Below, in pieces: positions 9,820 through 18,664 of a stretch of 64,000 nucleotides of DNA. Under the pieces are notes generated by a model, which was not told the origin of the DNA, ran no database searches, and saw nothing but the letters and a program-made list of their open reading frames with translations. A program made the translations under genes and the position numbers. This stretch comes from Gallionella sp. (lineage in GTDB: Bacteria > Pseudomonadota > Gammaproteobacteria > Burkholderiales > Gallionellaceae): assembly GCA_028689145.1 (NCBI GenBank), contig JAQTWT010000011.1:42811-106810 (forward strand), given 5' to 3'. Numbering within the stretch: position 1 is the stretch's first letter; each line of letters starts with the position of its first letter.

Positions 9820-10009
9820 CTACTTGTATCCTACTCGGCATTTTCATACACCTCCATTTCCCCCTGAGCGCCGCCGAGTAGCGCAGGCTGGTCAGGGGTT
9901 TTCGGCGAGGACTGTCTGAGCGCGTAGCGCGAGTTCCGCAGCCGCCTGACCAGTCGAGCAACGCAGGGAACCCGAAGGGCGGCAAACTGGGGTCGCCTTC
10001 TTTTTGGTT

Positions 10010-10037
10010 ACTTTTTCTTGGCGAAGCAAGAAAAAGT
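10010..10037. repeat. Perfect inverted repeat within a dispersed intergenic element
   Basis: ACTTTTTCTTG and CAAGAAAAAGT form an 11-base perfect stem around a GCGAAG loop. From memory, similar sequence occurs in intergenic regions of many beta- and gammaproteobacteria. It could terminate transcription in either direction for the orphan gene at 9202 or the ABC permease gene. Confidence 0.6.
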
Positions 10038-10111
10038 GACTAGCTGCCGGGCTACCCCCGGCGGTGTTGATTTTGCTTTGGTTCAACAAGCAGATTATGA
10101 GCCTGAGTTTC

Positions 10112-10161
10112 TACCCTCTCCCTAGCCCTCTCCCTAGCCCTCTCCCTGCAAGGGAGAGGGG
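10112..10161. repeat. CCCTCTCCCT tandem units with terminal palindrome
   Basis: Three near-identical CCCTCTCCCTAG-type units lead into a CCCTCTCCCTGCAAGGGAGAGGG palindrome. The same palindrome family, in varied forms, recurs in the oppC-like, lnt, lysA and RNB genes and at 37741 and 41833. Confidence 0.7.
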
Positions 10162-10225
10162 ATATTGCTCACCCTTCGACAGGCTCAGGGCGAACGGCCA
10201 TTCATTTTAGGAGCCGGATACCAGG

Positions 10226-11767
10226 CTATTCCCCGGTACGGTTCAAACGCGGATCGAACGCATCGCGCACCGCGTCGGCGAACAGGTTCGCCGCCAACAC
10301 CAGCGCCAGCATGAAACTGAACGCCGCCGCCAGCGCCCACCACACCATCGGCTCGCGTCCCATTTCCATACGCGCCGCGTTGATCATGGTACCGAAGCTG
10401 ATGGTGGAAGGATCGACGCCCACGCCGACATAGGACAGCACCGCCTCGGCCAGCACTAATCCGCTGAAGTCCATCACCAGCGCGATCAAAATAATATGCA
10501 TCACGTTCGGCACGATGTGGCGGGTGAGGATGCGGAACGACGACACGCCGAACGCCTGCGCCGCCTGGATGTATTCCTGCTCGCGCAGCTTGAGTGTCTC
10601 GCCGCGCAGCAGTCGGCACAGCCCTGTCCAACTGGTCATACCGAGGATCAGGCACAGAAATACCAGTCGCAGGTCGGCGCGCGACGCGGCGGTATCGAAC
10701 CACTCGGGGTGGGTGTCGATGGTGACCTGCATCATCAGCACCGCCGCCGCGATCAGCAGCACGCTAGGGATCGAACTTAACACGGTATAGACATACTGGA
10801 TCACATCGTCCACCCAGCCGCGCAGATAGCCCGCCGCGATGCCGAGCAGCAACGCCAGCGGCAATGTCACCAGCGTGGTCACCGTGCCGATGATCAGCCC
10901 GGTGCGGATGCTTTTCAGCGACAGGTACAGCACGTCCTGCCCGACCTTGTCGGTGCCGAGGATGTGATAGGCGGTAGCAAGATTGATGGTGATGCCGATC
11001 AGGGTGAAGATGATCAGAGTGGCGATAAGCATGGGGCGTAGCGGCAAACCCAGCCCCCTCTCCCGCAGGCGGGAGAGGGTTGGGGTGAGGGATGTTGGGC
11101 GAACTTTGCTCTCGAAAATGTCCTGCTTCGATTGAACACCCTCTCCCTCAATCCCTCTGATGGAACTACTAGCCATTCGACTAGGCTGGGGAACTACTCC
11201 AGCCAAGTCGCTGGTTATCCCGCTTGCGGGAGAGGGAAGCAAAAGCCAGGCACCGCAAAATGCAATCAGCAATCCCACTGCAAACCCCGCCAGCGCACCC
11301 ACCAAAGCCCTCTTCACCACATCCCCGTCGCGCTGCGCCATATCCGCCAGATGCACGCCTCCGAATTTCAAGCGCGGATAGACGCGCAGCACCCTGCCCT
11401 GCGCGTCACTGAAGCTTTCCTTGGCATACAGCGTCAGCGCCAGCGGCGCGGAATAGGTCTTTTCGGTCTGGGTGCGCAACGGCTCGACCAGTTTATCGAA
11501 CACGCTCAGCACTTCCGGTGAATACACGGTTGCGCCGCCGTTGCTTTCCGGCAGGGCGGCGCGGTAATGCAGCGTATCCAGCAACCCGACCAGCAGGAAC
11601 AGCGACAGCACCAGCAGCGACACCATCGCCGTCGCACTGCGCGCCACGCGCCGCCACGGCAGCAGCAGATGCTCGCGCTGCCTGATGTACCATGCACCGG
11701 CGAGGCACGCCGCCAGCAGCAGGAATACCAGCGCGTCGCTCCACAGGATCACCGGCATGAAGTTCAT
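10226..11767 (-). CDS. OppC/YejE-like peptide ABC transporter permease with a repeat-encoded insert
   Basis: About 513 residues. The C-terminal 270 residues are a standard OppC-type permease: GTDKVGQDVLYLSLKSIRTG, several helices, and the EYIQAAQAFGVSSFRILTRHIVPN coupling-helix (EAA) region. The N-terminal half carries extra helices and a periplasmic loop. Between them lies a ~65-residue hydrophilic stretch encoded by two palindromic repeats (11053-11235), without a frameshift. I chose the ATG at 11767 because GGAGG lies 11 bases upstream. Earlier starts at 11785 and 11830 would read into another repeat. It pairs with the OppB-like gene upstream; the ATPase and binding-protein genes are not in the window. 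Confidence 0.8.
   Translation of the reverse strand: MNFMPVILWSDALVFLLLAACLAGAWYIRQREHLLLPWRRVARSATAMVSLLVLSLFLLVGLLDTLHYRAALPESNGGATVYSPEVLSVFDKLVEPLRTQTEKTYSAPLALTLYAKESFSDAQGRVLRVYPRLKFGGVHLADMAQRDGDVVKRALVGALAGFAVGLLIAFCGAWLLLPSPASGITSDLAGVVPQPSRMASSSIRGIEGEGVQSKQDIFESKVRPTSLTPTLSRLRERGLGLPLRPMLIATLIIFTLIGITINLATAYHILGTDKVGQDVLYLSLKSIRTGLIIGTVTTLVTLPLALLLGIAAGYLRGWVDDVIQYVYTVLSSIPSVLLIAAAVLMMQVTIDTHPEWFDTAASRADLRLVFLCLILGMTSWTGLCRLLRGETLKLREQEYIQAAQAFGVSSFRILTRHIVPNVMHIILIALVMDFSGLVLAEAVLSYVGVGVDPSTISFGTMINAARMEMGREPMVWWALAAAFSFMLALVLAANLFADAVRDAFDPRLNRTGE
11053..11235. repeat. Palindromic repeats inside the oppC-like gene
   Basis: Two copies of the CTCTCCCGC...GCGGGAGAG palindrome family (around 11053-11091 and 11138-11235) lie in the coding region. 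The second seems to be split by ~58 bases of other sequence between CCCTCTGA and CCCGCTTGCGGG. Together they encode a low-complexity linker between membrane segments. Confidence 0.75.
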
Positions 11768-11785
11768 GGAATCGATGGCCTCCAT

Positions 11786-11883
11786 CCCGTTCGTGGTGAG
11801 CCTGTCGAACCATGCACGGGGTGACAACACCGCCCTTCGACAAGGCTCTCCTGAGCAATGTCGAAGGGCTCAGGGCTAACGGT
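11786..11883. repeat. TTCGACA-type palindromic repeat between the two permease genes
   Basis: A composite of CCGTTCGTGGTGAGCCTGTC and CCCTTCGACAAGGCTCTCC elements with their complements. It is the same family found inside lnt at 20946-21026, and it fills the gap between the OppB-like and OppC-like genes. Confidence 0.75.
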
Positions 11884-11903
11884 GTTTTGGCTTATAAAAT
11901 ACA

Positions 11904-12881
11904 TCATGACAGCCTCACCCTCGGATCCACCATCGTATAGGAAATATCGGTCAGGATCAGCCCTACGATGTACAGCAATGAGCCGAGAAACACCATCGCG
12001 CGCACCACACTGAAATCCTGCGCGTTGATCGCGTCGATGGTGTAACTACCCAAGCCGGGGATACCGAAGAACGACTCGGTGAGCAGGCTGCCCATAAACA
12101 ACAGCGGAATGACCACCACCACGCCGGTGAGGATCGGGATCATGGCGTTCTTCAGCACATGGCGGAACAGCACCGCCAGTTCGGACAAGCCTTTTGCGCG
12201 CGCGGTGCGCACATAGTCCTTGCCGATCTCTTCGAGGAAGATGGTACGGTACCAGCGGCTGCTTGAACCGATGCTGCCGACCACGCCGATGACGATGGGC
12301 AGCGCCACAAATTTGAAGCCGCCGAGTCCGCCGTCGTAACCGGAGATCGGCACCAGATGCCACAACTTGCTCACCACGAATTGCCCGCCGATGATGTAGA
12401 ACAGCCCGGACACCGACATCAGCAGCACGCACAGCGCCACGCCCGCGATGTCCAGCGCGGTGGCGCGGAACAGCGTCATCAGCAGCGCGAAGCTGATATA
12501 CACCACCAGTCCGACCAGAAAAGTCGGCAGCGCAATCGCCAGACTCGGCCCCATGCGCGTGGCAATCTCCCGCGAAATGCTGCGCCCGTCGTCCGAGTAG
12601 CCGAAATCCAGCACGAACATGCTGGCGGACTTCTGCCAGAAGATCGTGTCGGTAAGTTTGCCCGCGCCACTCGCCGCACTGTTGAGCAGCAGCGGCTTGT
12701 CGTAGCCGTGCTGCTGCTTCCATTTGTCGATGGCTTCCGGCGTGACGCGCTTGATGCCGAGCTGCATGCGCGCCATATCGTCCGGCGTATTCACCACGAA
12801 AAACAGCGTAAAGGTGAGCAGGTTCACCCCGATCAGGATCGGCACGGCGTAAAGGATACGGCGCAGCAGGTAGGCAAGCAT
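11904..12881 (-). CDS. OppB/DppB-like peptide ABC transporter permease
   Basis: 325 residues with six predicted membrane helices. The N terminus MLAYLLRRILYAVPILIGV is the standard start of this family. The EAA-type coupling helix reads DYVRTARAKGLSELAVLFRH, followed by GSLLTESFFGIPGLG and a final DPRVRLS. The family moves peptides or related solutes in complex with a second permease, two ATPases and a binding protein. Only the OppC-like partner is present here, ~120-140 bases downstream past a repeat. Confidence 0.9.
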   Translation of the reverse strand: MLAYLLRRILYAVPILIGVNLLTFTLFFVVNTPDDMARMQLGIKRVTPEAIDKWKQQHGYDKPLLLNSAASGAGKLTDTIFWQKSASMFVLDFGYSDDGRSISREIATRMGPSLAIALPTFLVGLVVYISFALLMTLFRATALDIAGVALCVLLMSVSGLFYIIGGQFVVSKLWHLVPISGYDGGLGGFKFVALPIVIGVVGSIGSSSRWYRTIFLEEIGKDYVRTARAKGLSELAVLFRHVLKNAMIPILTGVVVVIPLLFMGSLLTESFFGIPGLGSYTIDAINAQDFSVVRAMVFLGSLLYIVGLILTDISYTMVDPRVRLS

Positions 12882-13296
12882 CGGGCGTTTATGGTCGGCA
12901 GGTAATGGTTGCGCGAATTATAGGGCAATATCCGCTTGCGGTCGGTTAGATACGCCAGTTGCGGCCAGCATTTTAAAAGCAGGCTCCTTACATACCGCCC
13001 TGCTGCGCGGGGATTCGTTCAAATACCCCATGTATTTTGTCAGATACCTCCCGCATCCCATACGGATGAACATTACAGGTGCGACAGAATGACGCACCTT
13101 TGGTTTTTTTGCGGTAACTGGCATAATGCCCGACCTCAAGCGCAATTTTCATTCATAAACATGTGCCTGAATTAAAGTTGAACTCATAAGCCCCAAACAA
13201 TATGAACTCAAAATATAAATCCAACCTCGGGCAACATGCGGCCATTCGCAACCGCAGCCTGACGTTCGCGGCCGCGTCGCGCAGGACTTTTTAACC
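12882..13296. other. 415-base stretch without a coding gene
   Basis: No convincing reading frame. It holds the hairpin with T-run at 13078-13110 and should carry the divergent promoters of the permease genes and the HDOD gene. Confidence 0.5.
13078..13110 (+). terminator. Rho-independent terminator with no gene upstream on its strand
   Basis: AGGTGCG and CGCACCT form a perfect 7-base stem with a 9-base loop, followed by TTTGGTTTTTTT. On the plus strand nothing coding lies between 12882 and this hairpin, so it could end a small RNA transcribed from about 12920-13080. It could also protect the HDOD gene from upstream readthrough. Confidence 0.6.
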
Positions 13297-14169
13297 ATGA
13301 ACGAACTTTCCGCAGACCTGAATAAAAAACTTGGCGAAGCCGTGGAACGAATGCCGGCTTTTCCGAAGAGCGTGCAAAAAGTCCTCGAGCTAACACGCGA
13401 TCTGAACTGTTCGCCCAAGGTGCTGGTACAAGTCATCGAGAACGATCCGGTGATGACGATGAAGATCCTGCGGGTGTTGAACTCGGCTTACTACAGCCTG
13501 CCCAGCAAGATCACTTCGATCAACCATTCGGTGGTGTTTCTCGGCTTGAATACGGTCAAGAACATTGCGCTGAGTATCGCCGCAATCGGCATCCTGCCCA
13601 AGCAGAACGCCGCCGATTTTGATGTTAACCAGTATCTGCTGCATTCCCTGACAACCGCCGCCATTGCCAAGCATCTGTGCGGCAAGGTGGGCGGTGCCGA
13701 TCCGATGGATTGTTACGTTGCGGGTTTGCTGCACGATTTCGGCAAGGTGGTTTTTGCCCAGTTCATGCCGGAACAATTCAAAATATCGCTCGAAAAATGC
13801 CAAGAAGGCGAGATGTCGCTGTTTACCGCGGAACAGGACGCGATTGGAACGGACCATACCGTGGTCGGTTCGATGCTGGCCGAAAAATGGCAGTTCCCCC
13901 AGCCGTTGATCGACAGCATCCGCAACCATCACTCTGAAAAAGCCGGCGAAACGGCAATGGGTGCGTGTGTCTATACCGCCAATCAGATCAGCAAGAAATT
14001 GGAATTCGGCTTCGCCGGGGATGCGCGTCTGGAGAGCTTGCCTCCCGCCGTTGCCAAACACTTCGGTGTCAATATCAACCTGGACACTTTGATTTCTTCA
14101 ATCGGCGAAGCCGAACTGTCGAAGATTCTCGAGCAGGCCAGACAATTCTCGCAAATGGACGGATCATGA
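13297..14169 (+). CDS. HDOD domain signalling protein
   Basis: 290 residues that are nearly all HDOD domain: LPAFPKS-type start (MPAFPKSVQKVLEL), NDPVMTMKILRVLNSAYYS, a degenerate HD-like block GLLHDFGKVVFAQF, and IRNHHSE near the end. HDOD proteins are non-catalytic or weakly catalytic relatives of HD phosphohydrolases used in bacterial signalling. The stop overlaps the start of the metallo-beta-lactamase gene (ATGA), so the two are co-translated. Confidence 0.85.
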   Translation: MNELSADLNKKLGEAVERMPAFPKSVQKVLELTRDLNCSPKVLVQVIENDPVMTMKILRVLNSAYYSLPSKITSINHSVVFLGLNTVKNIALSIAAIGILPKQNAADFDVNQYLLHSLTTAAIAKHLCGKVGGADPMDCYVAGLLHDFGKVVFAQFMPEQFKISLEKCQEGEMSLFTAEQDAIGTDHTVVGSMLAEKWQFPQPLIDSIRNHHSEKAGETAMGACVYTANQISKKLEFGFAGDARLESLPPAVAKHFGVNINLDTLISSIGEAELSKILEQARQFSQMDGS

Positions 14170-15053
14170 AAGTAAAATTCTGGGGTGTACGCGGTTCAAT
14201 TCCCTCGCCTCGTGCCGGCACGGTACGCTACGGTGGCAATACCACCTGTATCGAAATCCGCACCGACAACAACGAGCTAATCATCATTGACGGCGGAACC
14301 GGAATATTCCCGTTGTCGCAAACTCTACTGAAAGAGTTGCCGGTCACCGCCAATGTATTCATCAGTCACAGCCACTGGGATCACATCCACGGCTTACCTT
14401 TCTTCATTCCCAACTTCATCCCGGGCAACAAGATGATCTTGCACGGCGCGATCGACCCGGTTTCCGGGCGCGGTGTCGAACAAGTCATGGATGTACAGCT
14501 GCAATACAGCTACTTCCCGGTGCGCGAGGCCGAGATGAAAGCCAGTATCGAATATGTTTCGCTCTCCCCCGGCCAGACTGTTCAGGCCGGTTCGGCCACG
14601 GTAAAGGCAACGCTGCTGAACCATCCTGTGGTCAATTTCGGTTACCGGGTGGAATGCAACGGCAAGTCGGTGTTCTTTACCGGCGACCACGAACCGTATT
14701 CAAATATCTACTCGCCGGAAGACGAAAGTTATGAGGAATACCGCGGGCTGATCGCGGCGCAGGAAAAGATGGTCTTCGACGCGATGCAGGGCGTGGATGT
14801 GCTGATCGCCGATTCCTCATACACCATCGAGGAATATCCGGCCAAAAAAGGCTGGGGCCACGGCACATTCGATTCCTGCATGAGCATGGCCGATGCGGTC
14901 GGCGCAAAGATTCTTTACTGCACCCACCACGAACCGACTCGCGACGATGACGTACTGGAACGCGAATTCGCCAAGGCGCTGGCAAGACATCCACGCAGCG
15001 AAGGAATGGCCGATTTCCGGCTGGCACGCGAGGGCATCGAAATCGAATTTTAA
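14166..15053 (+). CDS. Metallo-beta-lactamase-fold hydrolase
   Basis: 295 residues. The start MKVKFWGVRGSIPSP and the metal motif SHSHWDHIHG, with later GDHEPY and CTHHEPTRDD, mark the PhnP/RNase Z-like branch of the MBL fold. Proteins of this type often sit in two-component or cyclic-nucleotide signalling clusters, and some hydrolyse cyclic phosphodiesters. The ATG overlaps the HDOD stop by four bases, and the cyclase gene follows 54 bases on. A role in turning over a nucleotide second messenger is an inference from neighbours. Confidence 0.8.
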   Translation: MKVKFWGVRGSIPSPRAGTVRYGGNTTCIEIRTDNNELIIIDGGTGIFPLSQTLLKELPVTANVFISHSHWDHIHGLPFFIPNFIPGNKMILHGAIDPVSGRGVEQVMDVQLQYSYFPVREAEMKASIEYVSLSPGQTVQAGSATVKATLLNHPVVNFGYRVECNGKSVFFTGDHEPYSNIYSPEDESYEEYRGLIAAQEKMVFDAMQGVDVLIADSSYTIEEYPAKKGWGHGTFDSCMSMADAVGAKILYCTHHEPTRDDDVLEREFAKALARHPRSEGMADFRLAREGIEIEF

Positions 15054-15107
15054 TCGCTGGCATTATTGGCATGGCAACGCTATTGAGCGCCATGCATGGA
15101 GCAAGTC

Positions 15108-16478
15108 ATGAGTTCCACCTTTAATAGTTCCAAGATCAATCCCGCAAATGCTGTTGCGGAACTGGCGGCCGAGCGCGATGCCCATGCGGGAACACGCGCC
15201 AGATTAAAGCTGCTCGAACACACGGTATTGCAATTCGTCCCGCGCGACTTGATCTCTTTTTTGGGCAAGGCTAGTCTGCTCGACGTAGAGCTCGGCGACC
15301 AGGTTGAAAAAACCATGTCGGTGGTATTTACCGACATACGCGATTTCACCACGTTGTCGGAAAGCATGACACCGCAGCAAACCTTCAACATGATCAACTC
15401 CTACCTGTCGGTGATGAACCCGGTTATCAGCACGCATCAGGGGATCATCGACAAGTACATGGGCGACGCGATCATGGCGCTGTTCCCCACCTCGGCCGAT
15501 GACGCGCTTGCCGCGGCCTTGTCGATGCTGGCACGTCTCGACGAATACAATAATGGCCGTTCACGGGCCGCTTATCCGCCGATACGGATCGGGATTGGTG
15601 TCAATACCGGGTTATTGATGCTCGGCGTGATCGGCGGCGGCAACCGGATGGAAGGCACGGTGATCAGCCATGCGGTTAATCTGGCATCGCGTCTGGAAAC
15701 CCTGACCAAGACCTACGGCGTACCTTTGCTGATCAGCGAACATACCCTTTACAGTCTTTCCGATTCGGACCGGTTCTCGGTACGCTACCTCGGCAGGTCA
15801 AAAGTGGCCGAAAACACCCCGGCAGAATCGGTCTATGAAGTGTTCAACCATGACCCGCACCCGGTAAGGGATATGAAGACCAGATCGCTGAAGAAATTCG
15901 AGGAAGCGATTGCCTATTATCATATCCGCGCGGCGAAAAAAGCGCTGCCGATGCTGGAAGAGATCGTGCAGGAAAACCCCGGCGACAAACCCGCAAAAGT
16001 TTATCTGAAACGCTGCATCGATTACATCAAGACCGGTGTCTACATCGGCACCGAAGAGCTGGCGGATGAAATAGCCTGGCGCGCGGAATATGAAACCGGC
16101 ATCGAAGAGATTGATCGCCAGCTCAGCGAACTGTTGGCTCTTATCCGGCAATTGCACGAAGCCGTGACCGTCACCAGCAACATCGACGATATATTGTCAA
16201 CCATGGATATTCTGGAAAAGTGTATTCAGGAACATTTTGACTTTGAAAACGAATTAATGACAAAACATTACTACCCGTTTTCTTCCGATCACATTGCCCA
16301 GCACAATTCCTACAAAAACTACTTCCATAAACTCAGGTCCGAAATTGAGGCCAACACAGAGAACTCGCTTTATCTCGGTTTCCGCATTAACTTGTCCCTT
16401 TCAAACTGGCTGCTGAACCATTTGTCACGCGATGATCGCCACCTTGGCCGCTTCCTGAATGAACGCGGGGGCATTTGA
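15108..16478 (+). CDS. Class III nucleotidyl cyclase fused to a hemerythrin domain
   Basis: 456 residues from the ATG preceded by GGAG at six bases; an ATG at 15096 is a weaker start. A short coiled-coil leader precedes the cyclase domain (about residues 65-245), with metal aspartates in FTDIRDF and YMGDAIM. The usual base-contacting Asp before VNLASRLE is replaced (ISHAVN), so substrate choice is unclear. A TPR-like helical linker follows. The hemerythrin domain (about 320-450) has QEHFDFENEL, HIAQHNSY and WLLNHLSRDD. The first iron-ligand His (normally in IDxQH) is Leu here (IDRQLSEL). Hemerythrin would make it an oxygen, iron or NO sensor controlling the cyclase. Confidence 0.85.
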   Translation: MSSTFNSSKINPANAVAELAAERDAHAGTRARLKLLEHTVLQFVPRDLISFLGKASLLDVELGDQVEKTMSVVFTDIRDFTTLSESMTPQQTFNMINSYLSVMNPVISTHQGIIDKYMGDAIMALFPTSADDALAAALSMLARLDEYNNGRSRAAYPPIRIGIGVNTGLLMLGVIGGGNRMEGTVISHAVNLASRLETLTKTYGVPLLISEHTLYSLSDSDRFSVRYLGRSKVAENTPAESVYEVFNHDPHPVRDMKTRSLKKFEEAIAYYHIRAAKKALPMLEEIVQENPGDKPAKVYLKRCIDYIKTGVYIGTEELADEIAWRAEYETGIEEIDRQLSELLALIRQLHEAVTVTSNIDDILSTMDILEKCIQEHFDFENELMTKHYYPFSSDHIAQHNSYKNYFHKLRSEIEANTENSLYLGFRINLSLSNWLLNHLSRDDRHLGRFLNERGGI

Positions 16479-16838
16479 TACTTACCGGGCTGGCAGGGAG
16501 TGACATGCACAACTAAAAAACCAGCCGAAGCTGGTTTTTTAGTTTTCTTATTTTTACTTGGCACCTGATAAACCGTTACAGCATCCACTAATCAAACATG
16601 GCCTGTCACTACGGTGCCTATTGATGCTACATCAGCGATAATCGCCGTTTTTCTCCTCCCGAGAGAACCGAATCGAGCCGGATAACCGACTCAAGCTGAT
16701 GTGAATCGTAACATAATTTTTTGTACTGACAATCCATTTTTACCTGATAACCATAAAATTAACAGGCGCGAGGGCAAATTGGCCGCTGATCGTTAACTTT
16801 AGACGTTCCCACCAAAATTTGAAAAACGATATTCCAGA
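16479..16838. other. 360-base intergenic region before miaB
   Basis: No gene. Holds the terminator at 16513-16550 and an imperfect hairpin GAGCCGG/CCGACTC near 16673. It must also carry the miaB promoter, which I could not place with confidence. Confidence 0.5.
16513..16550. terminator. Strong bidirectional terminator after the cyclase gene
   Basis: CTAAAAAACCAGC and GCTGGTTTTTTAG form a perfect 13-base stem with a CGAA tetraloop, with A-runs and T-runs on both sides. It lies 35 bases after the cyclase-hemerythrin stop. Confidence 0.9.
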
Positions 16839-18161
16839 ATGACCGAAAAACTTTATATCAAAACTTACGGCTGCCAGATGAACGAATACGATTCGGACAA
16901 GATGGCGGATGTGCTGCGCGCCTGCGCGGGCATGGAACAGACCGACAACCCCGAAGAGGCCGATGTCATCCTGTTCAACACCTGTTCGATTCGCGAGAAA
17001 GCGGAGGAAAAAGTATTTTCGGATCTGGGGCGGGTGCGCCCGCTCAAGCTGAACAACCCCGCTTTGCTGATCGGCGTGGGGGGCTGCGTGGCCAGCCAGG
17101 AAGGCGCAACGATCATACGACGCGCGCCCTATGTGGATATCGTATTCGGCCCGCAAACCCTGCACCGCTTGCCGCAACTTATCCGGGCTTGCCGGGCTAC
17201 CGGCCGCCCGCAACTGGACATCAGTTTTCCGGAAATCGAAAAATTCGATCATTTACCCGCCCCGCAAACCACCTCCGGTACGGCGTTTGTCGCCATCATG
17301 GAAGGTTGCAGCAAATACTGCACCTATTGCGTGGTGCCCTATACACGCGGCGAGGAAGTATCGCGCCCCCTTGCCGATGTGCTGCACGACGTACAGGAAC
17401 TGGTCGCGCAAGGCGTGGCGGAAATCACCCTGATCGGGCAGAACGTGAACGCCTACTGCGGCGCAAGCGATGACGGCGACACGGTGGATTTTGCGTTCCT
17501 GCTGCAAACCATCGCCGCGCTGGAAGGACTGCAAAGATTGCGCTACACCACCTCGCACCCCAGAGAAATGACACAACGGCTGATCGACGTGTATGCCACC
17601 ACCCCAAAACTGGTCAGCCATTTGCACCTGCCGGTACAATCCGGCTCGGACCGGGTGCTGGCGGCGATGAAACGCGGCCACACCGTGCTCGAATATAAAT
17701 CCATCATCCGGCGGATACGCGCGGTGCGCCCCGATATCTGCATCACTTCGGATTTTATCGTCGGTTTCCCCGGCGAGACCGAACAGGATTTCGAGGCCAC
17801 CATGAAGCTGATCGACGAGATCGGTTTCGATAACAGCTTCAGTTACCTGTACAGCCCGCGCCCCGGCACACCGGCCGCGGAAATGCACGACGACACGCCG
17901 CACGAGGTAAAGGCCGCACGCCTGAAGCGCCTGCAGGATCGCATCATGGAGCAGGAGGCGGCAGTGGCGCAGTCGATGCTCGGCACGGTGCAGCGCGTGC
18001 TGGTGGAAGGCTTCTCGAAAAAAGATGCGCATGAACTGGCCGGGCGTACCGACAATAACCGCGTGGTAAATTTCAGCGGCCCGCCCGACCTGATCGGCCG
18101 CTTTGCCCATGTCAAAATCACCCAAGTGGTGCGTCACACTTTGCGCGGTGAACTGGCATAG
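16839..18161 (+). CDS. miaB: tRNA-2-methylthio-N6-dimethylallyladenosine synthase
   Basis: 440 residues, normal for MiaB. The N-terminal UPF0004 domain has [12 protein letters not shown] and the cysteines of [11 protein letters not shown] and GGCVASQEG, which bind one 4Fe-4S cluster. The radical SAM motif is [15 protein letters not shown], and a C-terminal TRAM domain ends the protein. MiaB adds a methylthio group at C2 of i6A37 in tRNAs reading UNN codons. It opens the miaB-ybeY-corC cluster. Confidence 0.97.
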   Translation: MTEKLYIKTYGCQMNEYDSDKMADVLRACAGMEQTDNPEEADVILFNTCSIREKAEEKVFSDLGRVRPLKLNNPALLIGVGGCVASQEGATIIRRAPYVDIVFGPQTLHRLPQLIRACRATGRPQLDISFPEIEKFDHLPAPQTTSGTAFVAIMEGCSKYCTYCVVPYTRGEEVSRPLADVLHDVQELVAQGVAEITLIGQNVNAYCGASDDGDTVDFAFLLQTIAALEGLQRLRYTTSHPREMTQRLIDVYATTPKLVSHLHLPVQSGSDRVLAAMKRGHTVLEYKSIIRRIRAVRPDICITSDFIVGFPGETEQDFEATMKLIDEIGFDNSFSYLYSPRPGTPAAEMHDDTPHEVKAARLKRLQDRIMEQEAAVAQSMLGTVQRVLVEGFSKKDAHELAGRTDNNRVVNFSGPPDLIGRFAHVKITQVVRHTLRGELA

Positions 18162-18169
18162 GATTAGAC

Positions 18170-18664
18170 ATGAAAAAACAGCCCCTGAATAATCGCCCCG
18201 CCCATACGCTTTCCTTGTCCGTGCAATATGCCAGCACCGCGCCGGACATGCCGACCCGCGCGCAATTGCGCCGCTGGATAAAAACCGCATTGCAAAAGGA
18301 TGTGCAAATGACCCTGCGCATCGTCGACGAAACCGAGGGGCGCGAGCTGAACAGCAATTATCGCGGCAAGGATTACGCAACCAATGTGCTGACGTTTGTT
18401 TACGACGATGCTGCCACGGTGTCCGGCGACGTGGTGATCTGCGCGCCGGTAGTTGAGCGGGAAGCCGGCGCGCAGCACAAGGACAGGCTGGCGCACTATG
18501 CCCATCTGGCCATTCATGCCGCGCTGCATTTGCAGGGCTACGACCACGAAAACGATACCGAGGCTGCGCAGATGGAAGCACTGGAAACCGCGCTGATGGT
18601 AAAATTGCATTACCCCGATCCTTATCAGGAAACACGCACCAAAAATGGACGAAACAGAAAGTAG
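18170..18664 (+). CDS. ybeY: Endoribonuclease YbeY, rRNA maturation factor
   Basis: 164 residues with the family zinc motif HAALHLQGYDH preceded by HLAIH, and the upstream NSNYRGKDYATNVLTF block. YbeY acts in 16S rRNA 3'-end processing and ribosome quality control. It starts nine bases after miaB and overlaps corC by 20 bases. In many proteobacteria ybeZ (phoH) lies between miaB and ybeY; it is absent here. Confidence 0.95.
   Translation: MKKQPLNNRPAHTLSLSVQYASTAPDMPTRAQLRRWIKTALQKDVQMTLRIVDETEGRELNSNYRGKDYATNVLTFVYDDAATVSGDVVICAPVVEREAGAQHKDRLAHYAHLAIHAALHLQGYDHENDTEAAQMEALETALMVKLHYPDPYQETRTKNGRNRK

Larger units (their letters stand above)
9820..10225. other. Gene-free stretch filled with repeat sequences
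   Basis: No gene is supported here. It contains a GC-rich tract with internal inverted repeats (9858-9990), a perfect 11-base hairpin (10010-10037), a triplicated pyrimidine-rich unit ending in a palindrome (10112-10161) and one TTCGACAGGCTCAGGGCGAA-type repeat (10173-10196). The minus-strand reading frame over 9892-10089 is a by-product of repeat composition. Confidence 0.6.

Noticed and set aside
9892..10089. 65-codon minus-strand frame
   Set aside because: It lies wholly in dispersed repeat sequence and has no coding features.
11786..11830. Longer N terminus of the OppC-like permease
   Set aside because: The added residues are encoded by a repeat and no ribosome-binding site precedes the earlier start.
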